Assembly (NCBI RefSeq): GCF_014642835.1
Contig: NZ_BMJA01000007.1
Coordinates: 62,001 to 126,000 of the forward strand
From: Dyella nitratireducens
GTDB taxonomy: Bacteria; Pseudomonadota; Gammaproteobacteria; Xanthomonadales; Rhodanobacteraceae
DNA: 64,000 nt
Direction: 5' to 3'
Each line of letters opens with the position of its first letter. Position 1 is the stretch's first letter. Below the pieces are notes generated by a model. The model searched no databases. It saw nothing but the letters and a program-made list of their open reading frames with translations, and had not been told where the DNA came from. Below are positions 8,714-17,932 of this stretch, in pieces. The position numbers and the translations under genes were made by a program.

Positions 8714-9150
8714 TTGGGCAACACCACTGGCCCCAACATCGACAACGCCTGTTCCGCGCCAAGCCGCTTGGCTTCCTCAAGCACATCAGCGGGCACCCAT
8801 TGCGGATACGGCACCTCGTGGGCTTCATGATGACCTTTGGCCGTGTGTTCCTCATACACCTGCGCAAGCCACGCAGGTTCGAAGCGATCGGCGAGTCGAA
8901 CTAGCGCCGGCCATAGCCGCCGATGCACGAACGTCACCTTGCCATCCACCAAGCGACAGACAAGGATCTCCGGCGATTCGGCCAGTTGCTGGAATACCCG
9001 GAAGATCTCATGGCTCTTGGGATGCGCCCACCAACTACCCTTGATCGGCTCACCCGCAATCACTTCCGCCATACGAGGAACCGGACCACATGCTGCGCTG
9101 AGCACGATGCCGTGCTCACGAATAAAGCCCATGGCCTGATCGAAAGTCAT
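8710..9150 (-). CDS. Conserved hypothetical protein
   Basis: The 146-residue soluble protein has no signal peptide or membrane helix. Recognisable stretches include AACGPVPRMAEVIAGE near the start, KGSWWAHPKSHEIFRVFQQL and a basic RRLWPALVRLADRF helix. I do not recognise a named domain; helix content and the Trp/His-rich middle might suit nucleic-acid or ligand binding, but this is speculation. ATG 9150 lies three bases after the stop of the DUF302 gene, so the two form an operon. Its TAG stop comes from the REP pair. Confidence 0.7.
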   Translation of the reverse strand: MTFDQAMGFIREHGIVLSAACGPVPRMAEVIAGEPIKGSWWAHPKSHEIFRVFQQLAESPEILVCRLVDGKVTFVHRRLWPALVRLADRFEPAWLAQVYEEHTAKGHHEAHEVPYPQWVPADVLEEAKRLGAEQALSMLGPVVLPK

Positions 9151-9153
9151 GCC

Positions 9154-9561
9154 TCAGTTCGACTCAGGCTTGACTCCCAACACGTTCGCGACCAGCGCTT
9201 CCACCGGCAAAAGATTGGTTTCAAGCGCTTGTGGCAATGCGTGCCGCTCGATCAAATACTTGGTGCTATTGATCAACACTTCTACCCTGCCCGGCTCGTT
9301 TTCCACGACCAAAGCCTTCAGCGGAAGATCGATACCCGCGTCAGGATTGGCAAGCATCAGCGGCGTGCCGGCCTTCGGATTACCGAAAATGATTAAGGTT
9401 GTGGGTGGCATCATCAGGCCAATCGCCACGGCCTCGGCCTGTTGATCGATGCTGGCAAATACCTTGATACCGCGCTCGGCAAGCGCAGCGTGTAGGCGCT
9501 GTACCGTCTCTTTGAATGCGTGGGGACTATGAAAGCGAAGTATTCCGGTATGACTAGCCAT
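9154..9561 (-). CDS. DUF302 domain protein
   Basis: The 135-residue product fits DUF302 throughout: FKETVQRLHAALAERGIKVFASIDQ, then PPTTLIIFGNPKAGTPLM, then LPLKALVVENEPGRVEVLIN. DUF302 proteins are small alpha/beta proteins of unsettled role, sometimes linked to sulfur or metal stress. No signal peptide is present. A GAGGT ribosome site supports ATG 9561. It is the first gene of a two-gene minus-strand operon. Confidence 0.85.
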   Translation of the reverse strand: MASHTGILRFHSPHAFKETVQRLHAALAERGIKVFASIDQQAEAVAIGLMMPPTTLIIFGNPKAGTPLMLANPDAGIDLPLKALVVENEPGRVEVLINSTKYLIERHALPQALETNLLPVEALVANVLGVKPESN

Positions 9562-9575
9562 CGTGTTTTACCTCG

Positions 9576-10232
9576 TCAATGCTCAGCATGCATGCGTCGA
9601 ATCCTCACCGTGCTTCCATCCGCATAAGTCACCACGAATGTGGAGCCTTCGTGCGATTGCGTTTTCACCGGCACCGGATCTTGATCGCGTGCTGCCAGCA
9701 AAGCTTCCCGGTTATAGGCAGCCAGTTCACCGTTGGGCATCAGCACCATCGGCGGACTGAACGGCTCGAAGCTGGTATAGAAATGCTCATCATTGCAGTC
9801 GCTGCAACCCATGGCAGATGCAAGCGGCAGGCGCTTCACCCAGATCCAATACTTGTTCTCATGCCTGATCAGGATGCGGTTGGGATCGTTCTGGATTTCC
9901 GTGGCAACGCCACCCGGATGCCACACACGCACCAGACTTGCCCGGCTGCAATCCGCCGAAGCGCATTCCTGCACCACCAAGTAATCGTCATTCGCCAGAT
10001 ACACCGGCTCAACACTGAGAACGTCTTCGGCAACCAGTGGTTGCGAGGGAAACACGATCGACGGCATACGCGGATCGACCTTGAAATCGCCCGAGATGAG
10101 ATAACCACCGTGATGCGAGGTGTAAGCCGGCGCGGTCACCTGCACAGGTGGCAAGGTTTTCTGGTCGTTGGCCAGGCCAGGCAGACAGACGATGGCAAAT
10201 ATCCAGGCGAACCGTGATGCCATGCTGCTCAT
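9576..10232 (-). CDS. Exported protein of unknown function
   Basis: The start was placed at ATG 10232 because a GGGAGG site precedes it by four bases. The 218-residue product begins with a signal peptide (MSSMASRFAWIFAIVCLPGLA). The mature part has two Cys pairs (ECASADC and GCSDC) that could form disulfides, and the rest reads as beta-rich. No family is recognised. It lies 14 bases upstream of the DUF302 gene on the same strand and may head that operon. Confidence 0.7.
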   Translation of the reverse strand: MSSMASRFAWIFAIVCLPGLANDQKTLPPVQVTAPAYTSHHGGYLISGDFKVDPRMPSIVFPSQPLVAEDVLSVEPVYLANDDYLVVQECASADCSRASLVRVWHPGGVATEIQNDPNRILIRHENKYWIWVKRLPLASAMGCSDCNDEHFYTSFEPFSPPMVLMPNGELAAYNREALLAARDQDPVPVKTQSHEGSTFVVTYADGSTVRIRRMHAEH

Positions 10233-10324
10233 GCGACCTCCCTGCCGGAAACATGATCGACGGCGGGATCGTACACGCCGAACGGCCGAAATGCAGCACG
10301 TCGCCCAGTCGAATGACCTTGCGA

Positions 10325-10765
10325 TCACTTTTCAAGCAATTGCTTGATATCCGGAAGTGCGTAGCTCCAGAAGAACTCGGCGTGCTTATAGGCCGCATGA
10401 CTCTGGAAATGTTCATGCAGAACGGTAAGCAAGGCTGCTTCGGCATGCTGCTCCAGACGGAACGTAAGCGTGCTGCGATTTTCAGGCCTATCCGGAAGAC
10501 CCGCCGCTTCGCTCCAGTGGTTGTACTTCAACAAGCTGGCGTACTCCGCAACCAGCACCGTTCCTCGATCATGAAACAGCCTGTCCTTGCCTGGCATCCG
10601 AACGGCATAGCTGATGTCGCTGCCGGGTTGCCATAAGGATTCCACCTGCGCGCCGAGCATCCATGCGGCAATAAGGCCCGGCTCTGTCAGTGCGCGCCAG
10701 ACGTGCTCTGCGTCGGTGCTGATGCTTATGGATGCTTTGACGAATGGGTTGATCATGGGCGGCAT
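10325..10765 (-). CDS. SRPBCC/AHSA1-type protein (START-like fold)
   Basis: About 146 residues match the AHSA1 pattern: KASISISTDAEHVWRALTEPGLIAAWMLGA, then a beta-rich middle, then FWSYALPDIKQLLEK as the closing helix. Such proteins form a hydrophobic pocket and have varied or unknown ligands. Two starts are possible, ATG 10765 and ATG 10756, neither with a clear ribosome site. It is cytosolic and appears monocistronic. Confidence 0.78.
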   Translation of the reverse strand: MPPMINPFVKASISISTDAEHVWRALTEPGLIAAWMLGAQVESLWQPGSDISYAVRMPGKDRLFHDRGTVLVAEYASLLKYNHWSEAAGLPDRPENRSTLTFRLEQHAEAALLTVLHEHFQSHAAYKHAEFFWSYALPDIKQLLEK

Positions 10766-10814
10766 TGCAAATAGGACGAGACATTTTACTTTGCTCTCGC
10801 CATACCTCAGTCGC

Positions 10815-10894
10815 GTAGGTTGGGTTAGCGCAGCGTAACCCAACGGTGCTGGCGACGAAGCATTGTTGGGTTACGCTGCGCTAACCCAACCTAC
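10815..10894. repeat. GTAG-headed REP pair, second stem type
   Basis: Arms GTAGGTTGGGTTAGCGCAGC... and the exact inverse ending CTAACCCAACCTAC (30 bases each) flank a 20-base loop. It shares the GTAG head and GTTGGG stem start with the eight-copy family but has a different inner sequence. It lies upstream of the SRPBCC gene. Confidence 0.9.
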
Positions 10895-10908
10895 GCCGCT
10901 GCGCACCG

Positions 10909-10953
10909 CATGTTTGTACTGGATTCCGGCCTTCGCCGGAATGACGGTGAGGC
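10909..10953. repeat. Solo ATTCCGGC-family hairpin
   Basis: TACTGGATTCCGGCC, TTCG-type loop, GGAATGACGGTGAGG. It matches the right half of the composite at 27146-27265, including the flanking TGTTTGTACTGG, so it looks like half of that element. Confidence 0.85.
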
Positions 10954-11048
10954 AAGCGCACACCCCATGAAGAAAGCCATGCTTATCGGCACCACCTCAT
11001 TCTTGTTATAAAAGACCGATCCGTTAGACAAGAGCTTGGGGACCAGCC

Positions 11049-12389
11049 ATGTCGAAGCATCGGTTTCACCGCCTCGCCGCGTTGTTCGGCAGCATGTTCA
11101 TCGCCTGCTCCATGGGCGCATCCACGGTATCCGCAGACACCATCTCACCCCCAAAACCCGCTGACCACGCCTGGCTGCTCAAGGCCGATCGCGTTTTCGA
11201 CGCCCGCAGCGAACAAGCACATGCCGGCTGGGTGGTATTGGTACAAGGCGACAAGATCGCCGCAGTCGGCCCCGCTTCCGATGTGCACGCACCACCCGGC
11301 ACACAAACCATCGACCTGCCCGGCACCACGCTGCTGCCTGGCCTGATCGATGCACACTCACACATCTTCCTGCACCCTTACAACGAAACCTTGTGGAACG
11401 ACCAGGTACTTAAGGAAACGCAGTCGTACCGCACCATTGAAGCCGTCAAGCACGTGCACGATACGCTGATGGCCGGTTTCACTGTATTACGTGATCTCGG
11501 CACAGAAGGCGCAGGCTATGCCGACGTCGATGTGCAACACTCCATCAACGAAGGATTGATTCCCGGCCCGCACATGTTCGTTGCCACACGCGCCACGATC
11601 GCCGCTCATTGCTATGGCCCCGGCCCCGAAGGCTTTCGCACCGACCTCAATCTTCCGCAAGGCGGCATTCCCGTGGCCGGTGTACCGGCGATGATCGACG
11701 CCGTGCGTGACCAGGCCGGCCACGGCGCGGACTGGATCAAGATCTACGCCGACTACCACTGCGGCAAGAGCAAAGGCGCCGTGCCCACCTTCAGCGAAGA
11801 AGAACTGAAAGCCGGCGTCGACACCGCCCACTCCCTCGGCCTGCCCGTCTCCATGCACTCCACCACGGCCGAAGGTATGCGCCGCGCCGTGCTCGCCGGT
11901 GTCGACACCATCGAGCACGGCTACGGCGGCACGCCTGAAGTATTCGCGCTGATGAAACAGCACAACGTCGCCTACCTGCCCACCCTGGAAGCCGAAGCCG
12001 CCTACGCCGAATACTTCCACGGCTGGAAACCCGGCCTACCGCCAACCGCAGACATGCAACAAGCTGCCAACGCCTTCAAATACGCCATGCAAGCCGGTGT
12101 CACCATCGGCTGCGGCAGCGACGTGGGCGTATTCACCCACGGCACCAACTACAAGGAACTGGAATGGATGGTGCGTAATGGCATGTCGCCAGCACGTGCA
12201 CTGCTGGCGGCTACGGCAGTGGATGCGAAGATTTTGCGGCAGCAGGATGAGTTCGGGCAGCTGAAGGCTGGATTGGATGCAGACATCATTGCTGTGCAAG
12301 GTGATCCTACTTCCGATATCAGCGCAATCGAGCATGTACCGTTCGTGATGAAAGGTGGCGTGATCTACAAACAGCCTGCCCAGCCCTGA
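11049..12389 (+). CDS. Exported metal-dependent amidohydrolase (imidazolonepropionase-like)
   Basis: The 446-residue product has a signal peptide (about residues 1-29, ending VSA). The amidohydrolase metal site starts at [10 protein letters not shown], and further ligands lie in [23 protein letters not shown] and GCGSDVGVF. This group covers Xaa-Pro dipeptidases and other exported peptide or amide hydrolases, so the substrate is not fixed. GGGGACC before ATG 11049 is an acceptable ribosome site. It is monocistronic and ends just before a REP pair. Confidence 0.88.
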   Translation: MSKHRFHRLAALFGSMFIACSMGASTVSADTISPPKPADHAWLLKADRVFDARSEQAHAGWVVLVQGDKIAAVGPASDVHAPPGTQTIDLPGTTLLPGLIDAHSHIFLHPYNETLWNDQVLKETQSYRTIEAVKHVHDTLMAGFTVLRDLGTEGAGYADVDVQHSINEGLIPGPHMFVATRATIAAHCYGPGPEGFRTDLNLPQGGIPVAGVPAMIDAVRDQAGHGADWIKIYADYHCGKSKGAVPTFSEEELKAGVDTAHSLGLPVSMHSTTAEGMRRAVLAGVDTIEHGYGGTPEVFALMKQHNVAYLPTLEAEAAYAEYFHGWKPGLPPTADMQQAANAFKYAMQAGVTIGCGSDVGVFTHGTNYKELEWMVRNGMSPARALLAATAVDAKILRQQDEFGQLKAGLDADIIAVQGDPTSDISAIEHVPFVMKGGVIYKQPAQP

Positions 12390-12395
12390 AGCTAC

Positions 12396-12469
12396 GTAGG
12401 TTGGGGTGCAAACCCCAACATCGCCATCTACACAAGCATGACAATGTTGGGGTTTGCACCCCAACCTAC
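12396..12469. repeat. GTAG-headed REP pair, copy 3
   Basis: Same arms, 22-base loop, located between the convergent amidohydrolase and the toxin-immunity operon. It marks the left border of the A+T-richer island. Confidence 0.93.
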
Positions 12470-12472
12470 GCG

Positions 12473-12670
12473 CTATTGAGCCGCTGCGACCTGATCTCGC
12501 ACTTGTTGATATTTATGCAGAAGAATTTCAACGTATGCCAGATCATTCGCATGGTCGGAGCGCGTGTCTTCATCAATAGAAGTGTCGGCAAGGATGCTCC
12601 TGTGCTTAGACACCAACATCTCAAGCGCCTCTATTAGGCAATTGACTTCGGGCCAATCAATGGTATTCAT
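12473..12670 (-). CDS. Small helical protein, candidate Tsi2-like immunity protein/antitoxin
   Basis: The product is 65 residues, starting at ATG 12670 with a GGGAGAAG site. It is predicted to be almost all helix, with an acidic bend (ADTSIDEDTRSD) between two helices and YVEILLHKYQQVRDQ at the end. Size and helical-hairpin layout are like Tsi2, the immunity protein of P. aeruginosa Tse2. It follows the toxin-like gene after a single base (stop TAA, then AATG), in the same toxin-then-immunity order as tse2-tsi2. Identity by sequence is weak; the call rests mostly on position and shape. Confidence 0.6.
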   Translation of the reverse strand: MNTIDWPEVNCLIEALEMLVSKHRSILADTSIDEDTRSDHANDLAYVEILLHKYQQVRDQVAAAQ

Positions 12671-12671
12671 T

Positions 12672-13082
12672 TTATCTCTTCTCCCAGCGGCCACCGAGCT
12701 CTATAGGAAGTCTTTCAACATTCAAGAATGATTGAAGTTGTGCGACGAATTCCGTCAGGAACATGTCTGATTCTGGACGAATTGTGTAGTGGGTAATCTT
12801 GGTTTTAGGATCTGTTGTATCACGGGTAATAACCAGCTTGTCAGGAACAGGGGTTCCAGCCCTGATCCACCACCAGTTGGTCTCTGGCTTAGGTGCGGTG
12901 AAAGTTGAAATTCCTCCGGACATACCTTTGACCTTTGTAAGACCGGTTGACTCGTCCTTGTATTTCACGACGTCCTTATCTCGAACATGGTCCAAGCGTG
13001 GTGATGTCGAGTTGCCCCCTCTGTAGAGATCGATGTCGATCTTCACAGTGGGCGAGTTCGAAATCCGTAACTGGATGTGCAA
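12672..13082 (-). CDS. Tse2-like ADP-ribosyltransferase-fold toxin
   Basis: This 136-residue protein shows the Tse2 signature in order: LYR at 19-21, SGGISTF at 55-61, WWWIRAGTPVPD at 70-81 and THYTIRPESDM at 98-108, followed by a closing helix. P. aeruginosa Tse2 has matching LYR, TGGTSVF, FVIPDGTDIPPD and THYTIMP segments in the same order. Tse2 is a type VI effector that kills from the cytosol. Here there is no N-terminal PAAR, Rhs or signal sequence, and no secretion gene nearby. The start is TTG 13082 without a good ribosome site, GTG 13046 being another choice, so the N-terminus is uncertain. The region is A+T-richer than its surroundings. Confidence 0.75.
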   Translation of the reverse strand: MHIQLRISNSPTVKIDIDLYRGGNSTSPRLDHVRDKDVVKYKDESTGLTKVKGMSGGISTFTAPKPETNWWWIRAGTPVPDKLVITRDTTDPKTKITHYTIRPESDMFLTEFVAQLQSFLNVERLPIELGGRWEKR

Positions 13083-13103
13083 TGCGAAGATGATGTTTCA
13101 TAT

Positions 13104-13469
13104 TTATGGCTCACTGACGGCAATTCTTTTGCCGATTACCTCTTCAGCCACATCCCACTCATCTATTTCGCCGCTCTCTCTGGATACGGCGAACCAGCCA
13201 ACAAGAGCGCTGCCTACCCAGTCAGGTTTCGCTCCAGGCGGGGCAGGAAAGTTGGAGCGTAGTGCGAACACGTAATAACGGCCAGCGCCCTCTCCGTGAT
13301 CAAAGTCACAACGGTATTCTCGTAGGCCACGTGGTGCTGATCGCTGAGTGGCAATGGCACGTCTCAACCTTTCGCAAGCACCATCGCTGCTCAGTTTGTA
13401 GCCAGTCGCGCTAACACTGGTACATAAGCAGACCATTAAACCAAGAACCAACAAACGCCCATCACGCAC
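13104..13469 (-). CDS. Small exported protein of unknown function
   Basis: The 121-residue product begins at GTG 13469, overlapping the preceding gene's end by eight bases. A signal peptide (residues 1-22, ending SVSA) precedes a domain with two cysteines (GACERL and YRCDF), probably disulfide-bonded, and acidic, Trp-containing ends. I do not recognise it. It lies 21 bases ahead of the Tse2-like gene in the same operon. Confidence 0.68.
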   Translation of the reverse strand: MRDGRLLVLGLMVCLCTSVSATGYKLSSDGACERLRRAIATQRSAPRGLREYRCDFDHGEGAGRYYVFALRSNFPAPPGAKPDWVGSALVGWFAVSRESGEIDEWDVAEEVIGKRIAVSEP

Positions 13470-13824
13470 GAGACCCGTACTCTCGTATCACCTCGATGAC
13501 ACCGATGATGTTGTCGTTCAACGCCTCCAGTTCCTCAGCCGGCACCCACCACTCCGTGTGATGAGATGTACCCACTCGCTGGATCGGATATTTCGACATG
13601 AAACCGGCTCGCACGTGAAAGCGCGTCACAGCGCCGTACTTGCTGTCCTTGACGTTCCACCGCTCGGCAATTTCGGATGCGTAGCGCTCATTGGTGACAG
13701 GATAAAAGATGGGTTGCTCCGGAAGCCTGGGTGGCCAACGGCGGAATTCGCTTTGACGGAGCAGTTCGAGTTCTTCAGGCCCCACCGGGCGGTACAAGAC
13801 GACGATGGCTTCGTTTTCGGCCAT
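13462..13824 (-). CDS. Conserved small protein, possibly ADP-ribosyltransferase-like
   Basis: Starting at ATG 13824 with an AAGGAC site, the product is 120 residues. Key stretches are VVLYRPVGPEELELLRQS, PPRLPEQPIFYPVTNERYASEIAERWN, AVTRFHV and HHTEWWVPAEELEALN. I recall proteins of this pattern being labelled 'ADP-ribosylation/crystallin J1' without experimental basis. The LYR start resembles that of the Tse2-like protein, so a shared fold is possible but unproven. It is the second gene of the island operon. Confidence 0.65.
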   Translation of the reverse strand: MAENEAIVVLYRPVGPEELELLRQSEFRRWPPRLPEQPIFYPVTNERYASEIAERWNVKDSKYGAVTRFHVRAGFMSKYPIQRVGTSHHTEWWVPAEELEALNDNIIGVIEVIREYGSRA

Positions 13825-13840
13825 TTGCTTTACGTCCTTG

Positions 13841-14641
13841 TCAAGAATCGCTCGAGGTGACTGATTGTTCGGCCGGCGCAGCCAGTTCCCTTCTTCGCAA
13901 TACAAACAAGATCGCGCCAAGCGGCACCGATACGGAAATCACCCATGCCCCATACAGCGGCGCGGCGGCGCTCGCACTAAGCAATTGGATGGAAACCAGC
14001 TGAAGGTTCCACTCCCCCGTCGCCCAGTTGACGGACAAGCTGCAAACACCGAACAGGATGAAGATGATCCAAAGCCACTTCCTCCCGCGCATCTTGGTGC
14101 GGATACACAGGATGAGTGCGTACAGACTAAAAAGAGCCGCGATCACGGCAAGGGCCAGCACCGCATATTGCAGTGGGCTCTTGCCGCCCATGCTGAAGCT
14201 ATTGCTGCTTTCAAGGGATTCAGAAAGTTTTTTAACGTTGAATGCAATGATGGTCGTAATGCCATCTTTCTTTTGCGTCGCAATATTTATCAAGACATGT
14301 TGGTCAGGGTACTGATATTCGTATATGAGTTTGCTTTTATGCAGCGTATTACTGGTGATGAAGCTGGCATTCACCAGCTTTACCGACAAAGGCTGCCCTG
14401 CAGGCATCTGCGCAGCCATGGCGCGCAAAGTCTGATCAAGATTGGTCGACTTTAATTTGATGGAAGGATCGATATCATTTTCGATCTCATCGAATTTCTG
14501 TGCTTGCAACAGGCCGATATAATGCTTGGCTTGCTGCTCGTCTTCCGGTGAAGTAAATGCCTTCATCATGCTTTCTCGGCTGCAGCCGGCAAGGAGCACG
14601 ACGAAGACCAGCACCATCAACATAAATGACCGAGTGCGCAT
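13841..14641 (-). CDS. Membrane lipoprotein of unknown function
   Basis: The 266-residue product has a lipoprotein signal with lipobox LLAGC (Cys20). A soluble part of about 125 residues follows, and then three or four membrane helices (from about residue 155, with PLQYAVLALAVIAALFSLYA and WLWIIFILFGVCSLSVNWA). A lipoprotein N-terminus with C-terminal membrane helices is unusual. A GGAGGA site supports ATG 14641. It heads the five-gene operon that ends with the Tse2/Tsi2-like pair, 16 bases ahead of the next gene. No family is recognised. Confidence 0.7.
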   Translation of the reverse strand: MRTRSFMLMVLVFVVLLAGCSRESMMKAFTSPEDEQQAKHYIGLLQAQKFDEIENDIDPSIKLKSTNLDQTLRAMAAQMPAGQPLSVKLVNASFITSNTLHKSKLIYEYQYPDQHVLINIATQKKDGITTIIAFNVKKLSESLESSNSFSMGGKSPLQYAVLALAVIAALFSLYALILCIRTKMRGRKWLWIIFILFGVCSLSVNWATGEWNLQLVSIQLLSASAAAPLYGAWVISVSVPLGAILFVLRRRELAAPAEQSVTSSDS

Positions 14642-14831
14642 CAGACCATTCCTCCCTGTACAGCTTTACCCGCGTAACACTTCCAGCGCCGGCTTGGCAG
14701 CGGCTCTGCGCGCCCATGTCCGGCCATGCTTGATATGAAGTTACCCCTCCCAAGCGCTAGGTGCACCTGGGTTCTGGTGCCTTATACAGCAAATTCCTCA
14801 TTAAGGATCAGTCATCCATAGAGCCGTGCAC

Positions 14832-14865
14832 AAAAAAGCAGCCTTACAGATGCTGTAAGGCTGCT
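14832..14865 (-). terminator. Rho-independent terminator of hutU
   Basis: AGCAGCCTTACAG and CTGTAAGGCTGCT form a perfect 13-bp stem with a three-base loop. On the minus strand it is followed by TTTTTT and lies 33 bases past the hutU stop. Confidence 0.88.
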
Positions 14866-14897
14866 CGGATATAACTCCTAGCTTGGATACGCTTGTA

Positions 14898-16568
14898 TCA
14901 AAGCATCGGCAAGTTGAGCCCTTGCTCCTTCGCACACTGAATAGCGATGTCATAACCCGCATCCGCATGCCGCATCACACCCGTACCCGGGTCATTCCAC
15001 AGCACCCGCGCAATGCGCTTGTCGGCCGCTTCAGTACCGTCGCACACGATCACCACGCCGCTGTGCTGGCTGTAACCCATGCCCACGCCACCACCATGAT
15101 GGAAGCTCACCCACGTCGCGCCACCCGCGGTATTGAGCAGCGCGTTGAGCAGTGGCCAATCGGAAACGGCATCGCTGCCATCCTTCATCGCTTCGGTTTC
15201 GCGGTTGGGACTGGCGACCGAGCCGGAATCGAGATGATCGCGGCCGATCACGATCGGGGCTTTCAGCTCGCCCTTACGCACCATTTCGTTGAATGCCAAG
15301 CCAAGCTTGTGGCGCTGGCCCAAGCCAACCCAGCAGATGCGCGCCGGCAGGCCCTGGAAGCTGATGCGCTTCTCAGCCATATCCAGCCAGTTGTGCAGGT
15401 GCGGATCATCGGGGATCAGCTCCTTCACCTTGGCATCGGTCTTCATGATGTCTTCCGGATCGCCGGACAGCGCCACCCAGCGGAACGGACCAACACCGCG
15501 GCAGAACAGCGGACGCACGAAGGCGGGCACGAAGCCGGGGAAATCGAAGGCGTTGGCGCAGCCTTCGTCCTTCGCCATCTGGCGGATGTTGTTGCCGTAG
15601 TCGAAGGTGGGAATGCCTTGCGCGTGGAAAGCGAGCATGGCTTCCACGTGCTTTTTCATGGCTTGCTTGGCCGCCTTGGCGGTGCCGGCGGGATCGCTCT
15701 TGCGGCGTTCGAACCACTGCTCCACCGTCCAGCCTTGCGGCAGGTAACCGTTGATCGGGTCGTGTGCGCTGGTCTGGTCGGTGACGGCATCGGGTTTTAC
15801 GCCGCGGCGTACGAGTTCGGGCAGCACGTCGGCGGCATTGCCGAGCAAGGCGATGGATTTGGCTTCACCGGCCTTGGTGTATTTCTCGATGCGTGCCAGT
15901 GCGTCATCCAGATCGGTGGCTTGCTCATCGACATAACGCGTCTTCAGGCGGAAATCGATGCGGCTCTGCTGGCATTCGATGTTCAAGCTGCACGCACCGG
16001 CCAGCGATGCGGCCAGCGGTTGCGCGCCGCCCATGCCGCCGAGGCCGGCGGTGAGAATCCACTTGCCTTTGAGGCTGCCGTTGTAATGCTGGCGGCCCAT
16101 TTCCACGAAGGTTTCGTAGGTGCCCTGCACGATGCCTTGCGAGCCGATGTAGATCCACGAACCAGCCGTCATCTGGCCGTACATCATCAGGCCTTTCTTA
16201 TCCAATTCGTTGAAGTGCTCCCAGTTCGACCAGGCCGGCACCAGGTTGGAATTGGCGATCAGCACGCGCGGCGCATCCGCATGGGTGGGAAACACGCCGA
16301 CCGGTTTGCCGGATTGCACCAGCAGGGTTTCGTTGTCGTTGAGGTCGCGCAAAGCGCGCAGGATGGCGTCGAAACACTCCCAGTTGCGTGCGGCGCGGCC
16401 GATGCCGCCGTAAACCACCAGTTCCGCCGGGTTTTCCGCCACGGCCGGGTCCAGGTTGTTCTGGATCATGCGATAGGGGGCTTCGGTGAGCCAGCTTTTG
16501 CAGGTGAGCGCCGAACCATGCGGCGCGCGAATGGTGCGGGTGGTATCGATGCGGGTGGGGGCGTTCAT
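14898..16568 (-). CDS. hutU: Urocanate hydratase
   Basis: The 556-residue product is full length for HutU, an NAD-dependent cytosolic enzyme that turns urocanate into imidazolonepropionate, the second step of histidine breakdown. Visible marks are [14 protein letters not shown] near the start, the [12 protein letters not shown] nucleotide-binding loop, [26 protein letters not shown], and the glycine-rich [18 protein letters not shown] end. AGGA eight bases ahead supports ATG 16568. It stands alone; hutI and hutF are about 20-25 kb away and hutH is not in the window. Confidence 0.97.
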   Translation of the reverse strand: MNAPTRIDTTRTIRAPHGSALTCKSWLTEAPYRMIQNNLDPAVAENPAELVVYGGIGRAARNWECFDAILRALRDLNDNETLLVQSGKPVGVFPTHADAPRVLIANSNLVPAWSNWEHFNELDKKGLMMYGQMTAGSWIYIGSQGIVQGTYETFVEMGRQHYNGSLKGKWILTAGLGGMGGAQPLAASLAGACSLNIECQQSRIDFRLKTRYVDEQATDLDDALARIEKYTKAGEAKSIALLGNAADVLPELVRRGVKPDAVTDQTSAHDPINGYLPQGWTVEQWFERRKSDPAGTAKAAKQAMKKHVEAMLAFHAQGIPTFDYGNNIRQMAKDEGCANAFDFPGFVPAFVRPLFCRGVGPFRWVALSGDPEDIMKTDAKVKELIPDDPHLHNWLDMAEKRISFQGLPARICWVGLGQRHKLGLAFNEMVRKGELKAPIVIGRDHLDSGSVASPNRETEAMKDGSDAVSDWPLLNALLNTAGGATWVSFHHGGGVGMGYSQHSGVVIVCDGTEAADKRIARVLWNDPGTGVMRHADAGYDIAIQCAKEQGLNLPML

Positions 16569-16858
16569 CGGGGATGTCCTGCGACTGCCTAGGGAAAGCC
16601 GCCATTATGGGCGTCCCGTTTCGAGGCCGCCAACTGCGCTGCGGCAAAACCGATCTTTGCGTGCAAAAAACTGCCATGTCTATTGACGGGCCTTTCACAG
16701 CCGCTCAGGCTCGGCAATGAAATCCAAGGGTAGCCCGCGCAATCAGCGCGGCTTTACGAGCGAGATGTAACCGCAGGTCCGTCATCAGCGAAGGTGACAG
16801 GCGAGTCCATGGAGGGATGGCATCTTTCTGCAACCTACAACCAGCAGGACATGATCCC

Positions 16859-17932
16859 ATGCATGCCCCACCTCCCCTTTCTCGCCGCAGTGTTTTTCTA
16901 CGCTTCGCGCTGATCGCATTCGTGCTGCTCGTCATTGTTCTGGCTTTCGGCTATGTCGGCAGCTGGCTGGCACCACAGCGCCTGACGGCGCAGCGCATGG
17001 TGAATCAGCTGCAAGCCAATGCCGGTGTCTTCCCGGGCTATCGCCGCAACCACGCCAAAGGTGTGTGCGTGGCCGGTTATTTCGACAGCAATGGTCAGGC
17101 GCAAACCTATTCGGTCGCGCAAGTGTTCTCGCCGGGACGGACACCCGTCGTGGGACGTTTCGCGGTTCCCGTGGGCAATCCCTATGCGCCGGACAGCAGC
17201 GCCCCCATCCGCAGCCTGGCCTTGCGCTTTGCGCAAGCAAATGGACAGCAATGGCGCACCGGCATGAACAGCATGCCGGTATTTCCGGTCGCCACGCCGC
17301 AGGCGTTCTACGAACTGCTGCAGGCACAGCAACCCGATCCTTCGACCGGCAAACCCAACCCGGCCAAAGTCGGCGCGTTCTTCGCCGCGCATCCTGAAAC
17401 GGCGGCGTTTCTCGCCTGGGTGAAAACGGCCAAGCCCTCCGCGAGCTATGTCACCAATAGTTATTGGAGCTTGAATGCCTTCGAGTTCATCGATGCGAAT
17501 GGAGAAAAACATGCAGTGCGCTGGCGCATGGTGCCGGAAGCCAGCGGTGATGCCGTCGGCGGCAGCGATGCGAATTATCTGGATGCCGATCTGGCGCAAC
17601 GGCTTGCACAAGGGCCGCAACGCTGGCACCTGATGGTGACGCTCGCCAACCCCGGCGACCCTACCGATGATGCGAGCAAGGAGTGGCCGTCGGATCGGCG
17701 AGAAATCGATGCCGGCACATTGGTCCTCACCAGCACCCAGCCACAGGAAAGCGGCGAATGCCGCGATATCAACTACGACCCGACCGTGTTGCCGCACGGC
17801 ATTGAGATTTCCGACGATCCCCTGCTGCCTGCACGCTCCGCTGCATACGCCACGTCGTATCTGCGCCGCACCAGCGAGGAAGCGCATCTTCCCGGCACTG
17901 CCGCAGCGACCACCAAGCCGGAGACCAAGTGA
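16859..17932 (+). CDS. Membrane-anchored catalase-family peroxidase (SrpA type)
   Basis: ATG 16859 with AGGA nine bases upstream gives 357 residues. An N-terminal membrane anchor (about residues 12-38) precedes a catalase-like core of reduced size: GYRRNHAKGVCVAGYFDSNG, FSPGRTPVVGRFA, SLALRFAQANGQQWRTGMNSMPVFPV and a C-terminal YDPTVLPHGIEISDDPLLPARSAAYATSY, which contains the likely haem-ligand region. Such small periplasmic catalase-like proteins are thought to act as peroxidases. It overlaps the cytochrome b561 gene by one base (TGATG), the usual partner, which suggests electron supply from the membrane. Confidence 0.87.
   Translation: MHAPPPLSRRSVFLRFALIAFVLLVIVLAFGYVGSWLAPQRLTAQRMVNQLQANAGVFPGYRRNHAKGVCVAGYFDSNGQAQTYSVAQVFSPGRTPVVGRFAVPVGNPYAPDSSAPIRSLALRFAQANGQQWRTGMNSMPVFPVATPQAFYELLQAQQPDPSTGKPNPAKVGAFFAAHPETAAFLAWVKTAKPSASYVTNSYWSLNAFEFIDANGEKHAVRWRMVPEASGDAVGGSDANYLDADLAQRLAQGPQRWHLMVTLANPGDPTDDASKEWPSDRREIDAGTLVLTSTQPQESGECRDINYDPTVLPHGIEISDDPLLPARSAAYATSYLRRTSEEAHLPGTAAATTKPETK

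Noticed and set aside
14883-16592. Long open frame of 569 codons on the plus strand opposite hutU
   Set aside because: It is a shadow of a G+C-rich gene; HutU on the minus strand is full length with clear motifs, and the plus frame has no ribosome site or known domain.
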